A DNA stretch of 64,000 nucleotides, taken from NCBI GenBank assembly GCA_011634665.1, contig WAEK01000019.1:1-64000 (forward strand), read 5' to 3'. This DNA comes from Mortierella sp. BCC40632. Taxonomy: Eukaryota > Mortierellomycota > Mortierellomycetes > Mortierellales > Mortierellaceae. Each line of letters begins with the position of its first letter. Position 1 is the stretch's first letter. The translations under genes were made by a program, and so were the position numbers. The notes beneath the pieces are model-generated. The model was not told the origin of the DNA, made no database searches, and saw only the letters and a list, made by a program, of their open reading frames with translations. Positions 22,770 through 32,925 of the stretch are shown here, piece after piece.

Positions 22770-23224
22770 ACATAGCCAAGAAATTCTACCTTGGTTACAT
22801 TGAACTCACACTTTTCTGCGCTCACTTGTAGGTCGGCGTCCATCAGCAATTGCATGATCCTTCGTACATGGGTCCTGTGAGTCTCGGTGTCTGGCGAATA
22901 GATCAGGATGTCGTCCATATACGCAACGACATGTTCGTCAAGGGCTTCTCGCAGGACGTCGTTGATAAACGCTTGGAAGGTAGCAGGTGCATTGGTCAGG
23001 CCAAACGGCATCACGGTATACTCGAAGTGCCCATAACGAGTGCGAAAGGCTGTCTTCCACTCATCGCCTTTCGCAATTCTTATCAGGTTGTAGGCCCCTT
23101 TAAGGTCAAGCTTGGTAAATATGCGGGCCGAGCCAAGTCGTTCAAGGGTCTCTGATATCAGGGGTAATGGGCAACGATTCTTGACAGTGATCTTGTTTAG
23201 TGCTCGGTAGTCTACACAGAGACG
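22770..23224 (-). pseudogene. pol: Central RT of element C (YMDD)
   Basis: [60 protein letters not shown] and [17 protein letters not shown] give the palm with catalytic YMDD, ending KVEFLGYV. Bounded by Tc1-b copies on both sides. The apparent N-terminal residues [14 protein letters not shown] and C-terminal residues after FLGYV are translated Tc1-b ends, not RT. Confidence 0.92.
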
Positions 23225-23587
23225 TACAGTGGGCGCCAAAATGGTTTCAATAATTCTCAAATTTTCATATTTTAGCAATTTTCTACCCATCGAGAATATG
23301 TAAATGCACCTTGTTGCTTAGATTGAAAACAATACCCAGAATGCCTTGTTCACGACAGTGTAAACAGATTTTCAATATGTTGTCAGAAAGGCGTTGCAAC
23401 AGTCAGAGGCCAGGGAGTCTTTGGTTTGGGCAGTTTATTGCTAAAGATTAAAGTAATGAGAAAGCTAACTATTTATACAAGTGGTTTGGTGGCAAATGGA
23501 AGGGGGCGCGGCAGTGGTGGCAACTGGACAGTCACAAATAGTGGCAAAGGGCGCAGCTTGAAGAGGACACTGTCGCACCTTCCCCTT

Positions 23588-25494
23588 TTAAAAATTTAGG
23601 TCGTGTTTCTGCTTGTACTCGTCCACAGTTTCCTGGCAATGTGTAAGATCCTTTACTTTTTCCCATGTTGCCTCGTCTCGAGAGTAGCCCTTCCATAAAA
23701 TAAGGAACTGATGCTGCCGTCGATAGTACCGATAGTCCAGAATACTGTCTACTTCAAACTCTTCTTCTCCATCGATGATTTCAGGCTCTGGTTCTGAATG
23801 TACTGTTGTCCGAGGGCCGAGTGATTCTGGCGACTCTTCATAGTGTCGGAAACGATCCACATGGAACACGTCGTGTATTTTCATTGTCGGAGGTAATTCA
23901 ACTTTGAAGGTGACAGGGGACAATTGCTGAAGGAGTGTGTAGGGTCCAATGAATCTCGGCTTCAGTTTATCTGATGGTCTGTTTTGGTCTGCTGGGATAG
24001 TGATATGTTCCGCGTTGAGCAAGACTTTGTCGCCTTCTTTGAAGCTGTGCTCGATCCTATGTTTGTCTGCGTTCCAAGTCTGCCTTTCCTGTGCGAGTCG
24101 AATAGAATCCTGGGCCTCCTTGAGTATCCTGCTCTGGTCGCTTACAAAACTTTCAACCTTGGGAGCTTTAGACGGTTGGGGTTGGAGTAGAGCGGATGGG
24201 ATACGGGGATGGTAGCCCATGTTCAAAAAGAAGGAGAGTAACCAGTTGTTGGGTTGACCGAGTTGTTGTATCCAAATTCGAGTGAAGGTAATGAAAGATC
24301 CCAGTTTGTCTGTTGTTGATCTATGACAGACCGGAGCATCGTTGTGAGAGTTTGGATTGCGCGTTCTGATTGTCCATCTGTTTGGGGGTGGTGTGCAGTT
24401 GACATGGCTAGTCTTGTGTCCATTAGTCGATGTAACTCCTGCCAGAACTGACTAGTAAACTTTTGTATCCCGATCTGACACAATAGTTGTTGGCATTCCA
24501 TGAAGTCGGAAGACATTTTTGAAGAAGCAATGGGCCACGTCAACAGCTGTGTCAGTTGTTCTACTTGGTGCAAAGTGGGCCTGTTTTTGATAGTTTGTCG
24601 ACAAAAACTGTGATTGCATCGAATCCTCTCTCTGTTCGTGGTAATTGAACGACAAAATCCATTGTTACTGTTTCCCATCGCTGATCTGGGATTGGAAGTG
24701 GATGGAGGAGTCCTGTTGGTGCACGATTGCTATGTTTGTTCCTTTGGCAACTCTCACAAGTTCTGACGTACGTCCTGATATCATTGACTATCTGTGGCCA
24801 GAATGCAAAGCGTCTCAAGTTGTCGTAGGTTTTATCGAATCCCAAGTGTCCTGCTATGGCTGAGTCGTGTGCATCATGGATAAGTGAGTGGCGGATGTCA
24901 GCATTCCTGGGGATACAAATTACTGATTTGCCTTCGTCGTAGTACGTGGAGTAGGCCATCGAATATAGCATATCCTTGAGGTGGTTGTCCTTTCATGCAG
25001 CTGTAATAAATAGGCCATAAACGGCTGTCGTCTCTGTAGCTAAGGATGAGTCGTTTTCGAAGATCGCGGTCCAGAGCTATTTCCATGGAATTAAAATCGA
25101 CAGGTTGGGGTAGGGAGTGGTCAGGTCGGCGGGAGAGAGCGTCTGATACGATGTTTTCCGATCCTTTCTTGTACTTGAAGGTGAAGTCGTACTCCTGAAG
25201 GAGTTCCATCCAACGAGCTTGGCGACGGGTGAGCTTCGGTTGTGTAGGAAAGTGTCGTAGGGTAGCATGATCGGTGTATACAATGAAATGTGTTCCATCG
25301 AGATAGTATCGCCATGTTTTCAGGGCATGTACAACTGCCAACAGTTCCTGCTCATGTGTTGGATAGTTCCTTTCTGCTGAGTTCATTTTGCGAGACGTGA
25401 AGGCGACTGGTCGTGACTCTCCATTTTTGTCTATCTGAAATAGGACAGCTCCCACAGCAAATCCAGATGCATCTGTCTCCACGGATGTAGTCAA
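23588..25494 (-). pseudogene. pol: RNase H, integrase and chromodomain of element F
   Basis: RNase H: TSVETDASGFAVGAVLFQ, THEQELLAVVHALKTWRYYL and YTDHATLRHFPTQPKLTRRQARWMELLQEYDF. Integrase: HDAHDSAIAGHLGFDKTYDNL...[47 protein letters not shown] and HHPQTDGQSERAIQTLTTML. The 3' block (24226-23588) has FIGPYTLLQQLSPVTFKVELPP, IHDVFHVDRFRHY and the chromodomain FEVDSILDYRYYRRQHQFLI...WKGYSRDEATWEK. Frames change near 24940, 24560 and 24225. Confidence 0.9.
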
Positions 25495-25569
25495 TTCAGG
25501 GTCAAATATCCTGAGGACTGGTGCTTCACTAACAGCTTTTTGAGGGCGATAAAGGCTGACTCATGGCTG

Positions 25570-26604
25570 TCATTCCATTCGAAGGGGACGTCGTCTCCTA
25601 AGAGAGATGTCAGGGGGCAGAGCTATCTGAGCAAAGTTGTTGACATAGTTATGGTAGAACTGAGCGAGGCCGATGAACTGTTGAACTTCCTTTTTTTGCT
25701 TTGTTGGTCGAGGCCATTCTCTGATAGCTTTGACGAGTCCAGCGTTTGTTTGAATGCCATCCTTGGTGAGAATGTGTCCCAAAAACTCCGTTTGTTGTTG
25801 TAGAAATGAACATTTGCTGAGCTTTGCGTAGAGGCCGTGCTTCCTGAAGAGAGAGAGAACTGTTCGTAGATGGTCCAGGTGTTCTTTCTTGGATTTAGAG
25901 TAGATTAGCACGTCGTCTAAGTAAGCTACAACAATTTCGTCCAAGACAGGGTTCAAGACGGTGCGCATCATTGAAGAGAAGGAAGCTGGGGCGTTTGTCA
26001 GACCAAAAGGAACAACATTAAATTCATAATGTCCATATCGGCAACGGAAGGCTGTTTTGTGGGTATGCGGTTCGTAGACTCGTTGTTGATGGTATCCTGA
26101 TAAGAGGTCGAGTTTCGAGAAATACTTGGCACCTCTGAATCTGTCAATCAACTCGTCAATTCGAGGCAGAGGGTGGCGGTTCTTTTTGGTGATTCGGTTG
26201 AGACCTCTGTAATCCACACACATTCTGAGGGTTCCTTCCTTTTTGCGAACGAATAGGACGGGAGCGCCATAGGGTGATGTGCTAGGCTTAATGAACCCTT
26301 TTTTCAACAGGTCGTCTAACTGCTTTTTTAGTTCATCAAGTTCAGCGATTGAAAGTCGAATGACAGGTCGGACAGGTGGATCGGCGGTAGGGTCGGTCTC
26401 AATTCGCATTGCATCTCCTCTGTCTGGTGGGAGTCCATCAGGGAGAGAGTCGGGAAATACATCAGGGAACTCTTCCATAACTATTTTTCGGATTTCAGGG
26501 TCAGCATTTTCCAAGGGGTTGGTGACAGGCTTGACATTTCCTTCTTTGAGTAGGGCAATAAAGACTTCACTACCAGGAAGGGCGGCGATGGTGTTGAAGT
26601 GCAT
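25570..26604 (-). CDS. pol: Reverse transcriptase of element F
   Basis: An uninterrupted 344-residue frame: [95 protein letters not shown] and VAYLDDVLIYSKSKKEHLDH (catalytic YLDD), then FLGHILTKDGI and QFIGLAQFYHNYVNNFAQIA. Closest to element A in this window. Copies genomic RNA into cDNA inside the particle. Confidence 0.93.
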   Translation of the reverse strand: MHFNTIAALPGSEVFIALLKEGNVKPVTNPLENADPEIRKIVMEEFPDVFPDSLPDGLPPDRGDAMRIETDPTADPPVRPVIRLSIAELDELKKQLDDLLKKGFIKPSTSPYGAPVLFVRKKEGTLRMCVDYRGLNRITKKNRHPLPRIDELIDRFRGAKYFSKLDLLSGYHQQRVYEPHTHKTAFRCRYGHYEFNVVPFGLTNAPASFSSMMRTVLNPVLDEIVVAYLDDVLIYSKSKKEHLDHLRTVLSLFRKHGLYAKLSKCSFLQQQTEFLGHILTKDGIQTNAGLVKAIREWPRPTKQKKEVQQFIGLAQFYHNYVNNFAQIALPPDISLRRRRPLRME

Positions 26605-26903
26605 GTGGCTAAGGAGGAGTCCACCAGAGGTTGTCGTTACTGAAGTGGGTTTGAAGCCGCGACATGTCCAGTGAACTGTCTTTCCGTTGTGATCAAAGAC
26701 TAGTTTGTTCGTCTGCCAGTTGATATTCGGGTTGATGTCAGTGAGCCAGGGTTTACCGAGGATGATGTCGTATTTTTGGAGGTCATAAGCGATAGTGTCT
26801 ACCGTGTCAGTGTAATTATCGCGTGCAAGTGTAATGGTTGCCGTGTGGGATGTCGTAGATGAAGAGCCGTTAGGGAGGAGGACTGGGATGGGGTTGCACG
26901 ACT

Positions 26904-27188
26904 TTACGGGGATCGAGTGTTGGGATAAAATCGTTTGCTGATAACATTCATTTCAGCCCCGCCATCGATTAAAATCTTTGCAGGGTGGTTGTTGACTGCG
27001 CCGATGAAAGTAAGGAGTCGTTGTTGAGCCTTTGCAATAGTGAAGCTATGAAGACCCAATCCTTTCTTTTTCTTCGGTTTGTGTGTTGACTCTGGCGATG
27101 GGTCTAGCTGTAATTCAGGAGCAGGTGGGTCCAGGTCCACTTTGTCACTAATACAAGCCTTCTCCTCAGTCTTTGACGACGTTGGCAT
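26904..27188 (-). CDS. Aspartic protease region of element F (D-G-G variant)
   Basis: Contains FIGAVNNHPAKILIDGGAEM then NVISK. The active-site tripeptide is D-G-G where retroviral-type proteases have D-T/S-G; element A has the same variant. Frame changes separate it from gag upstream and RT downstream (26604), and 26605-26903 holds out-of-frame protease C-terminal coding. Confidence 0.75.
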   Translation of the reverse strand: MPTSSKTEEKACISDKVDLDPPAPELQLDPSPESTHKPKKKKGLGLHSFTIAKAQQRLLTFIGAVNNHPAKILIDGGAEMNVISKRFYPNTRSP

Positions 27189-27359
27189 TGGTTCATGGAT
27201 GTTTGTGTGGGCCTTGGTTGGGTCGTGAGTATTATTGTCATTATTTTTCTGAGGAGTGGACGAAGTAGAGTTGAATACTTTTTTATTTTTATTCGCTTGA
27301 GAACTTAACTCTGGTCTTGGAACACTCCCCTGATCCAGGTGGATAGGAGAGAGGGGGTT

Positions 27360-28274
27360 TCAGCAACTAAGCCCTGGACTGATCTTAATTGCTGGGGCCT
27401 TTTCCCTGCTCGGGCTGAGGGGAGAGGTCTCTTCGGATTCTATGTTGTTGAAACGTTTTCCACTGCGACATTCGTTAGCCATATGTCCATCCTTGCGGCA
27501 GCGGAAGCAAGCTCCTCGTTGGCGGAGTCGCTCGCGTTCTTGTGGCGATAGTTTGGGTGTTGATGAGGGGCGGGAAGAGAACTGTCGACGAAGGGCGTTA
27601 AGTTCGGTCCTGAGGTTATCAATTTCCATAGCCATCGGGTCTTTTTGAGTACTGTTGGAACCGGGGGGAAGAGGGACCATGGTGATTATCGTGGGAGAAA
27701 TAACTGGAGGGGTAGAGGATATCGTGGACGATTGTTGCCTCGGTGATTGCTTTTTCAAGGGTCTTGGGTTGGCGTAGTCGAACCTGTTTAGAAGTTTCTG
27801 GATCGAGGCCACGAAGAAACCGGAAAAGTGAAGCGTCCTTGTCTTCCTTTGGGATGAGACGAAGGTATCTTCTGAACTCATTTGTATATTCAGCGACGCC
27901 TCTTTTTCCTTGGATCAGATTTTCCAACTTTAAACGAGCAGCGTGGACAGCATCAGGAGGCGTGAACCTTGCGATAAACGAAGCGCGGAAATTCTCCCAG
28001 GGGTGTCAATCTTGATCTCAGATGTGCGCCACCAAGAGCGTGCGTCTTTTGTGAGGGCAAGTACAAAGTACCGAACCCAAAGATTCTTGGAGAGCTGTAA
28101 GACAGTGAAATACTCTTCATAGCTATCGGCAAAATTTAGACACTCTTCAGCATCGATAATGCCACTAAAGGGCTCGGGCTTGGGCGGTTTGAGGACGGCG
28201 GCAAGGGTTCTTGCTTGATCATTCGCGGCCAATCCTTGAAGAATGGAGGCGGAGGCGTCGGCTTCTTGGCTCAT
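27360..28274 (-). pseudogene. gag: Gag of element F with two frame changes
   Basis: Start MSQEADASASILQGLAANDQ at 28274, gag domain with FADSYEEYFTVLQL and DARSWWRTSEIKID. A frame change near 28010 leads to MENLIQGKRGVAEYTNEFRR and FLRGLDPETSKQVRLRQP; another near 27750 leads to a CCHC knuckle (CFRCRKDGHMANEC, about 27510-27470). The order and spacing are those of an otherwise complete Gag. Confidence 0.88.
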
Positions 28275-28822
28275 GATGGAAAGGGAAGAAAAAATAATCG
28301 GAAAGGGGGTCTTGATCTTGGGGTACTTGGGTTGGAGTCGTGGGGGTCCGAGGGGTGGCAGGGTTCGAGGGGGGAGTCGGTGTCAGAGGGGTCGGTGGAA
28401 AGAGATTGTACCTTTGCTGCCATGCAACAGTCAGAGGCAGGGAGTCTTTGGTTTGGGCAGTTTATTGCTAAAGATTAAAGTAATGAGAAAGCTAACTATT
28501 TATACAAGTGGTTTGGTGGCAAATGGAAGGGGGCGCGGCAGTGGTGGCAACTGGACAGTCACAAATAGTGGCAAAGGGCGCAGCTTGAAGAGGACACTGT
28601 CGCAGGCGTGCTATGAGGTAAATTGTTGAAGCTAGATATTGGAACCATTTCGCCACTTGGGCACGCCATTTATATTTATTGCTATTTCATCTCTTTTTTC
28701 ACAATCGTTTGTCTTATATCTACAGTCAGTCAGAGAGATTAAAAAAGAAGATGAATAGATCTTGACAAGTTTGATATAAAATACGGGTGCAATCGCTCGA
28801 AAATGGTCGATATTCCTCCATC

Positions 28823-29841
28823 ATGAAAAAAACGAAAGAAGACACTCAAAACTCTATCATAAGCCAGCTAAAAGCAGGCTACTCCGTCAAGAATGTCGCT
28901 AGACGATTATCAGTCAGCCCTGCTTCTGTTTCAAAGGATCCGAACCAAGCATTTACCTACTCTACAAAGGCAACCAACAGGAAGACCAAGAATTCTCTCG
29001 GCTCGCTCAAAGAATGATCTCAACAGAAAGTTACTTTCCGGCATGTTGAAGACTGGCAAGCAGGTCCACAAGAGCCTCAATGGTGAAGGGACAGTTATCT
29101 CGTACAGATCAGTCCTTCGCAACCTCAGGGAGATCGGCTTTTCAAGCGAAGAAAAAAGTCAAAAAGCCTTTCCTTAGTAAGCGACACAAGCAAGCGCGGT
29201 TGGAGTGGGCAAGAGGTCATAAAAATTGGACCATCGATGACTGGAAGCGAGTGGTATTCTCAGATGAAACAAAGATAAACATCTGGAACTCGGACGGGAT
29301 ACAATATTACTGGGCTAAGCCAGGCGATCCGGTTCAACCATTTCATCTTCAACCTACTGTCAAGCATGGAGGTGGATCCTTGATGTTCTGGGGCTGTATG
29401 ACGTCCAAGGGACTTGGCTATGGCTGTCAGATCTATGAAGGAACTATGAAAAAGGAGGATTACATCAATATTCTCGACACAACATTGAAAGAAAGTCTCG
29501 AGTATTATGATCTCGGAAAAAATGACTTCATTTTTCAGCACGACAACGACCCCAAACACAAAGCCAAAGCAACAACCAAGTACCTGGAGGATCAGGATAT
29601 TGAGGTTCTTCGATGGCCTGCACAATCAGCAGATTTAAATCCAATCGAGCATGTTTGGGACAAGCTGAAGGTTCAGATTGGTCAACGAGAGAAGCGGCCT
29701 ACGAGTGTTCATGAATTGTGGGATATGGTGCTGGAGGAATGGGAGCTGATACCACAGGATATGATTGACAAGCTCTATGAGTCGATGCCACGAAGAGTAG
29801 AGGCCGTGTTGAAAGCGAAAGGGGGGAATACGAGGTATTGA
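28823..29841 (+). pseudogene. Tc1-b transposase (copy 2), nearly intact
   Basis: Start MKKTKEDTQNSIISQLKAGY, HTH to LSVSPASVSK, then a frame change near 28935; FQRIRTKHLPTLQRQPTGRPR continues and a second change near 29150 leads into the long DDE frame ending GGNTRY at 29841. Catalytic triad: SDETKINIWN, FQHDNDPKHK and NPIEHVWD (DD34E). The DDE domain frame is uninterrupted for over 220 residues. The Tc1 DDE domain catalyses cut-and-paste transposition at TA. Confidence 0.92.
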
Positions 29842-30073
29842 AGAATTTTCCCGGACTAGTGGCAAAATGGTTTCTATGAGACGACAACATTGGAGGCGGC
29901 ATAGCTCGCTCATGTGAAGTGATAAAGGCCCGCTTTCTTATTTCTCGGGTCCACCATTGATAAGACTTTCCTTTCTATTAGAATTGAATATGAAAGAGAA
30001 AGAAAGAATAAACGAGAAAATTAGAAAAAGCGAAATTTCTGAAAACATTGAAACCATTTTGGCGCCAACTGTA

Positions 30074-30948
30074 ACTTTCCACCTTTCTTAGGTACGAATA
30101 GGACAGGAGCCCCTGCAGGAGATTCTGATTTACGAATGAAGCCTTTTTCCAAGTTTTCATCAAGATATTCTCGGAGAGCCTTCAGTTCCACCTGTGAGAG
30201 AGTGTAGAGGGGACCATAAGGGGTCTTGGCTTCAGGCTCTAAGGGGATGGCGTGATCACATTCTCTGTGGGGAGGCAATCTTCCTATTTCTCGATCTTTG
30301 AAGAGCGGGGCGAATTCGGAATATTCACTAGGCAGGAATGCAAGAGGATCAGGACTAGACTCGGACAGGCTTTCATCAGGGACATCTACACTGGATATTT
30401 GGCATAAGGAATAATGTTCAAGACTAGGACAAGGATCATCAACAACAATACAAGACAGGACAGAAGAGTCGAGTGACTCATGGGACAAGACAGGATACTG
30501 TTCAAAACAGTGTTTATTGCAATACAGGTCTCGGAAGAGAATGACGTGTTTTTTCCAATTGATAAGAGGGTTGTGTTTTCGAGCCAGTCTATTCCAAGGA
30601 TAACAGACTGGCGTTGGAGTTTGGTGACATGGAGGGTAACGATCTCATGATGGTTATCGATACTAAGAGGAAGTTGGGTGAACTGGGTAACAGGACCAGA
30701 GGCGCTACTCTGACCGTCAGCCATATTCATTGGATGGGGTGGAGCAAGGGAGTGGTGGGGACTGAGTGCTTTTGGACAAGAGAATGATCAATGAAGGAGG
30801 TTTGAGCTCCGGAATCGACAAGTGCTTTGATATGGATAGGGTTTTGGTTGGGCAGTGCTAGAACAGCCTTAACAAGGAGACAGACTCTGGGTGGAGAGGG
30901 GTCAGAAGAGGCGAGGACTTGGCCTAGTGTCCAGTCTGTCGGTGGACC
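30074..30948 (-). pseudogene. pol: Protease and N-terminal RT of element C
   Basis: A DSGA protease motif (ALVDSGAQTSFID) lies near 30825-30787, followed by the QRQSVILGIDWLE C-terminal protease block (30640-30580). RT begins EYSEFAPLFKDREIGRLPPH, ECDHAIPLEPEAKTPYGPLY, LDENLEKGFIRKSESPAGAP and VLFVPKKGGKL, where Tc1-b copy 2 interrupts at a TA. The frame resumes at 23224. Confidence 0.88.
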
Positions 30949-31918
30949 TAGGCCTCGTCGTTTTCCTGTACCTCAGCCATAATGGTGGCAATGCGGGACC
31001 TCTTGACAGGACATTCGTTGGCTATGTGACCTGAGCCACCGCAGTAAAGGCATAGGTTATTATCGCGACGGCGTTGTTTTTCGGCTTCGGAGATTCGACG
31101 GGCACGCAAGGCATCCAGGTCCATGGCCATAGGAGAGGGGCTTGGTGTATTGGTTGATTGGGGCCGAGGAGAGGGTGTGGGCTTCTTGGGGGCGGAGCCA
31201 TTCGTGTGTCGAGAGGGACCGCGACTAAGGTTGTTGTACACCGTAGCTGCCTTGGACTGGATGTCTTTCAAAGATCGGGTGTGTGCCAATACGGAACCAT
31301 GGCGGTCTTGACCTCATGCGATAGTCCATTCTTGAATTTGGAGACCAGGGCAGACTCGTTCCATTTGAGCTTAGCTTGGAGGATCTTGAACTCTGATATA
31401 TACTGGGTCATTGTCTTGCCGTGTTGCCTGAGACTGTTCATCTTGTCTTCTGCCTCATCAACTTCCAGCTGATCACCGAAAAGCTCATCAATGGAATCCA
31501 GGAACGCGCCATAATCTTCAAGGAGGCCATCGACATCTTCAACTTCGTTGTTTAGATAGGGAGCGAACATCTTGAATGGGGCACCTTCCATTGACAGGAG
31601 AGCAAAGTGGATCTTGTGCTTGTCAAGTAGGAATGACTCGGGAGAACGGGCAAAGGAACTGGCAAGCTTGGCTTTGAAATCGGAGAAGCTCATTTCAGAG
31701 TTGTCACCTTTGAACTTGGAGGAAAGAGGGGTGAGAAGACGTGAATTGGAAGAGGGCCTGTGTGTCAAGGTTTCGACAATTTGTTGCATACTAGAGGCAA
31801 CACTCTGGCTCATCAGTGCGGATTCATGAAGTCGATCGGCCAAGGCTGTAGTGAGGTTCGGGGTACCGGGGACTTGATTGGCTTGTGCATTGGCTAGTTC
31901 TTGCTGTAGGCTTGTCAT
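30948..31918 (-). pseudogene. gag: Gag of element C
   Basis: MTSLQQELANAQANQVPG start at 31918, gag domain (KFKGDNSEMSFSDFKAKLAS, FGDQLEVDEAEDKMNSLRQH, MTQYISEFKILQAKLKWNES). A frame change near 31280 leads to a segment ending in the CCHC knuckle [14 protein letters not shown] (about 31050). Different Gag subtype from A and F. Confidence 0.88.
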
Positions 31919-32111
31919 TTGTTGTTGGGGGACTCATATGTGTGCTGAATGTGCATCACAAACTGGGAGGGGTCAAGATTCCCTTGCTGGGCTTGGTCCA
32001 GCAGGGCATGGAAGGTGAAGAGACCTTGAGTGGTCTCGTTGGGATTGGACATGGAATAGTGGGAGTAGGGGATATGCTGGGGAAGGTGGCAGGATGTTGG
32101 TGAGTCTGCAA

Positions 32112-32375
32112 TGTCATGGACAAATACAGGACTCTCCTTTAGAGACAGGAAGGTAAGGGCAAGGAAAGATATTTATTGCAGACTGACGGAAATAGGATGC
32201 GCCTATTGCGCCCTTTTATACTAGATTTTTGTTCTTGCTCGAAAATAATAAACTTCATCCTTTCCGAGTGCTCGCGCACTTCGGAAAGTATAACACAACC
32301 TTTTTTCCTCCATCTGCCGATGGAGGATACTTGCCCGCGATCCTATAGTAAAAGGAGAGTTAATAGGACATGACA
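32112..32375 (-). repeat. 5' LTR of element C
   Basis: 264 bp, matching 18096-18359 with about one substitution (AGTAAAAGG versus AGTAAGAGG). Its right neighbour is the truncated D LTR, with no sequence in between. Confidence 0.93.
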
Positions 32376-32578
32376 GACAAGAAGTGAGTTACTAACTGAC
32401 GTTTATTGAGAAAGAAAGAGAGGAAATAAATACTAGAGAAGATATGTAGAAAAAGGGGTGAACCCTTTCCATGGAGCGCGGCAATGGGGGAAGAAAATTC
32501 GTGTCCGTCCGTACAGATCGAAACATTCCAGCAAGGACATTCTCAAAGAGACGCACCAAGGTAGCATACTCTTTGACA
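32376..32578 (-). repeat. 5' LTR of element D, first 64 bp lost at the C junction
   Basis: Matches 15326-15528 base for base as far as I can read. It starts exactly where the element C LTR ends and stops at CTTTGACA; element A RT sequence (PTPTSQHHVMQFLGLAQFYH) resumes immediately. Confidence 0.9.
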
Positions 32579-32925
32579 CCAACCCCGACTAGCCAACACC
32601 ATGTGATGCAGTTTTTGGGTCTTGCCCAGTTTTACCACCAGTATATTGACCACTTTGCTGATATCGCCCTCCCTCTTACTGCTCTGCTAGGTTCAACTGC
32701 GAGGTTTGAATGGAACAAAGAACAACAGGCAGCATTTGATTCTCTGAAACGTGCTGTCACCAGCGCCCCTGTCCTCCGTATTTTTGATCCTGCTTTTGCC
32801 ACCGCTGTTGAAGCAGACGCCTCTGGTTTCGCAGTTGGCGCTGTTTTATTTCAGACAGATCACCACGGCACATCAAGACCAGTCGCCTTCACCTCGCGAA
32901 AGTTGAACCCAGCAGAGAGGAACTA

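Larger units (their letters stand above)
23395..28604 (-). mobile_element. Ty3/Gypsy chromovirus F, full length, 5-bp target duplication GGCGT
   Basis: LTRs of 183 bp (23395-23577) and 182 bp (28423-28604) start TGCAACAG and end CTGTCGCA. GGCGT flanks both ends (23390-23394 and 28605-28609), inside Tc1-b copy 2. On the minus strand a primer binding site starts directly after the 5' LTR (TGGCAGCAAAGG, 28422-28411; TGG pairs with a tRNA CCA end) and a polypurine tract AAAAGGGGAAGG lies directly before the 3' LTR. It is the innermost element of the nest and so among the youngest. Confidence 0.96.
23227..30071 (+). mobile_element. Tc1-b copy 2, split by element F
   Basis: Ends CAGTGGGCGCCAAAATGG at 23227 and the complement of CAGTTGGCGCC ending at 30071, with TA on both sides (23225-23226 and 30072-30073). 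It inserted at GGKL|RLCVDYR of the element C RT. Element F lies at 23395-28604 with a 5-bp duplication, leaving 1630 bp of Tc1-b. Confidence 0.94.
18096..32375 (-). mobile_element. Ty3/Gypsy chromovirus C, full-length but with three nested insertions
   Basis: Two 264-bp LTRs (18096-18359 and 32112-32375; TGTCATGG...GACATGACA) differ by about one base. On the minus strand gag, protease, RT, RNase H, integrase and chromodomain follow in order. Without the solo LTR H, Tc1-b copy 1 and Tc1-b copy 2 (with F), the element is about 5305 bp. Polypurine tract AGGGAGGGGAT precedes the 3' LTR. The left flank is Tc1-a (CTCG) but the right flank is the LTR of element D (GACA), so there is no target duplication. 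Confidence 0.9.
15262..32578 (-). mobile_element. Ty3/Gypsy chromovirus D, reduced and chimeric
   Basis: A 267-bp 3' LTR (15262-15528) is preceded on the minus strand by a polypurine tract (AAGAGGGGGAG) and integrase-chromodomain coding. The 5' LTR survives only as its last 203 bp at 32376-32578. Between them the D gag, protease, RT and RNase H are absent; instead Tc1-a copy 1 is joined to element C. D's outer flanks in element A do not match (left AGAG, right CCAA) and the A sequence between them is lost. This fits unequal recombination between two D copies rather than one simple insertion. Confidence 0.8.

Noticed and set aside
22691..23290. Extra N- and C-terminal residues on the C reverse transcriptase
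   Set aside because: They are translations of Tc1-b ends on both sides ([19 protein letters not shown] and [13 protein letters not shown]).
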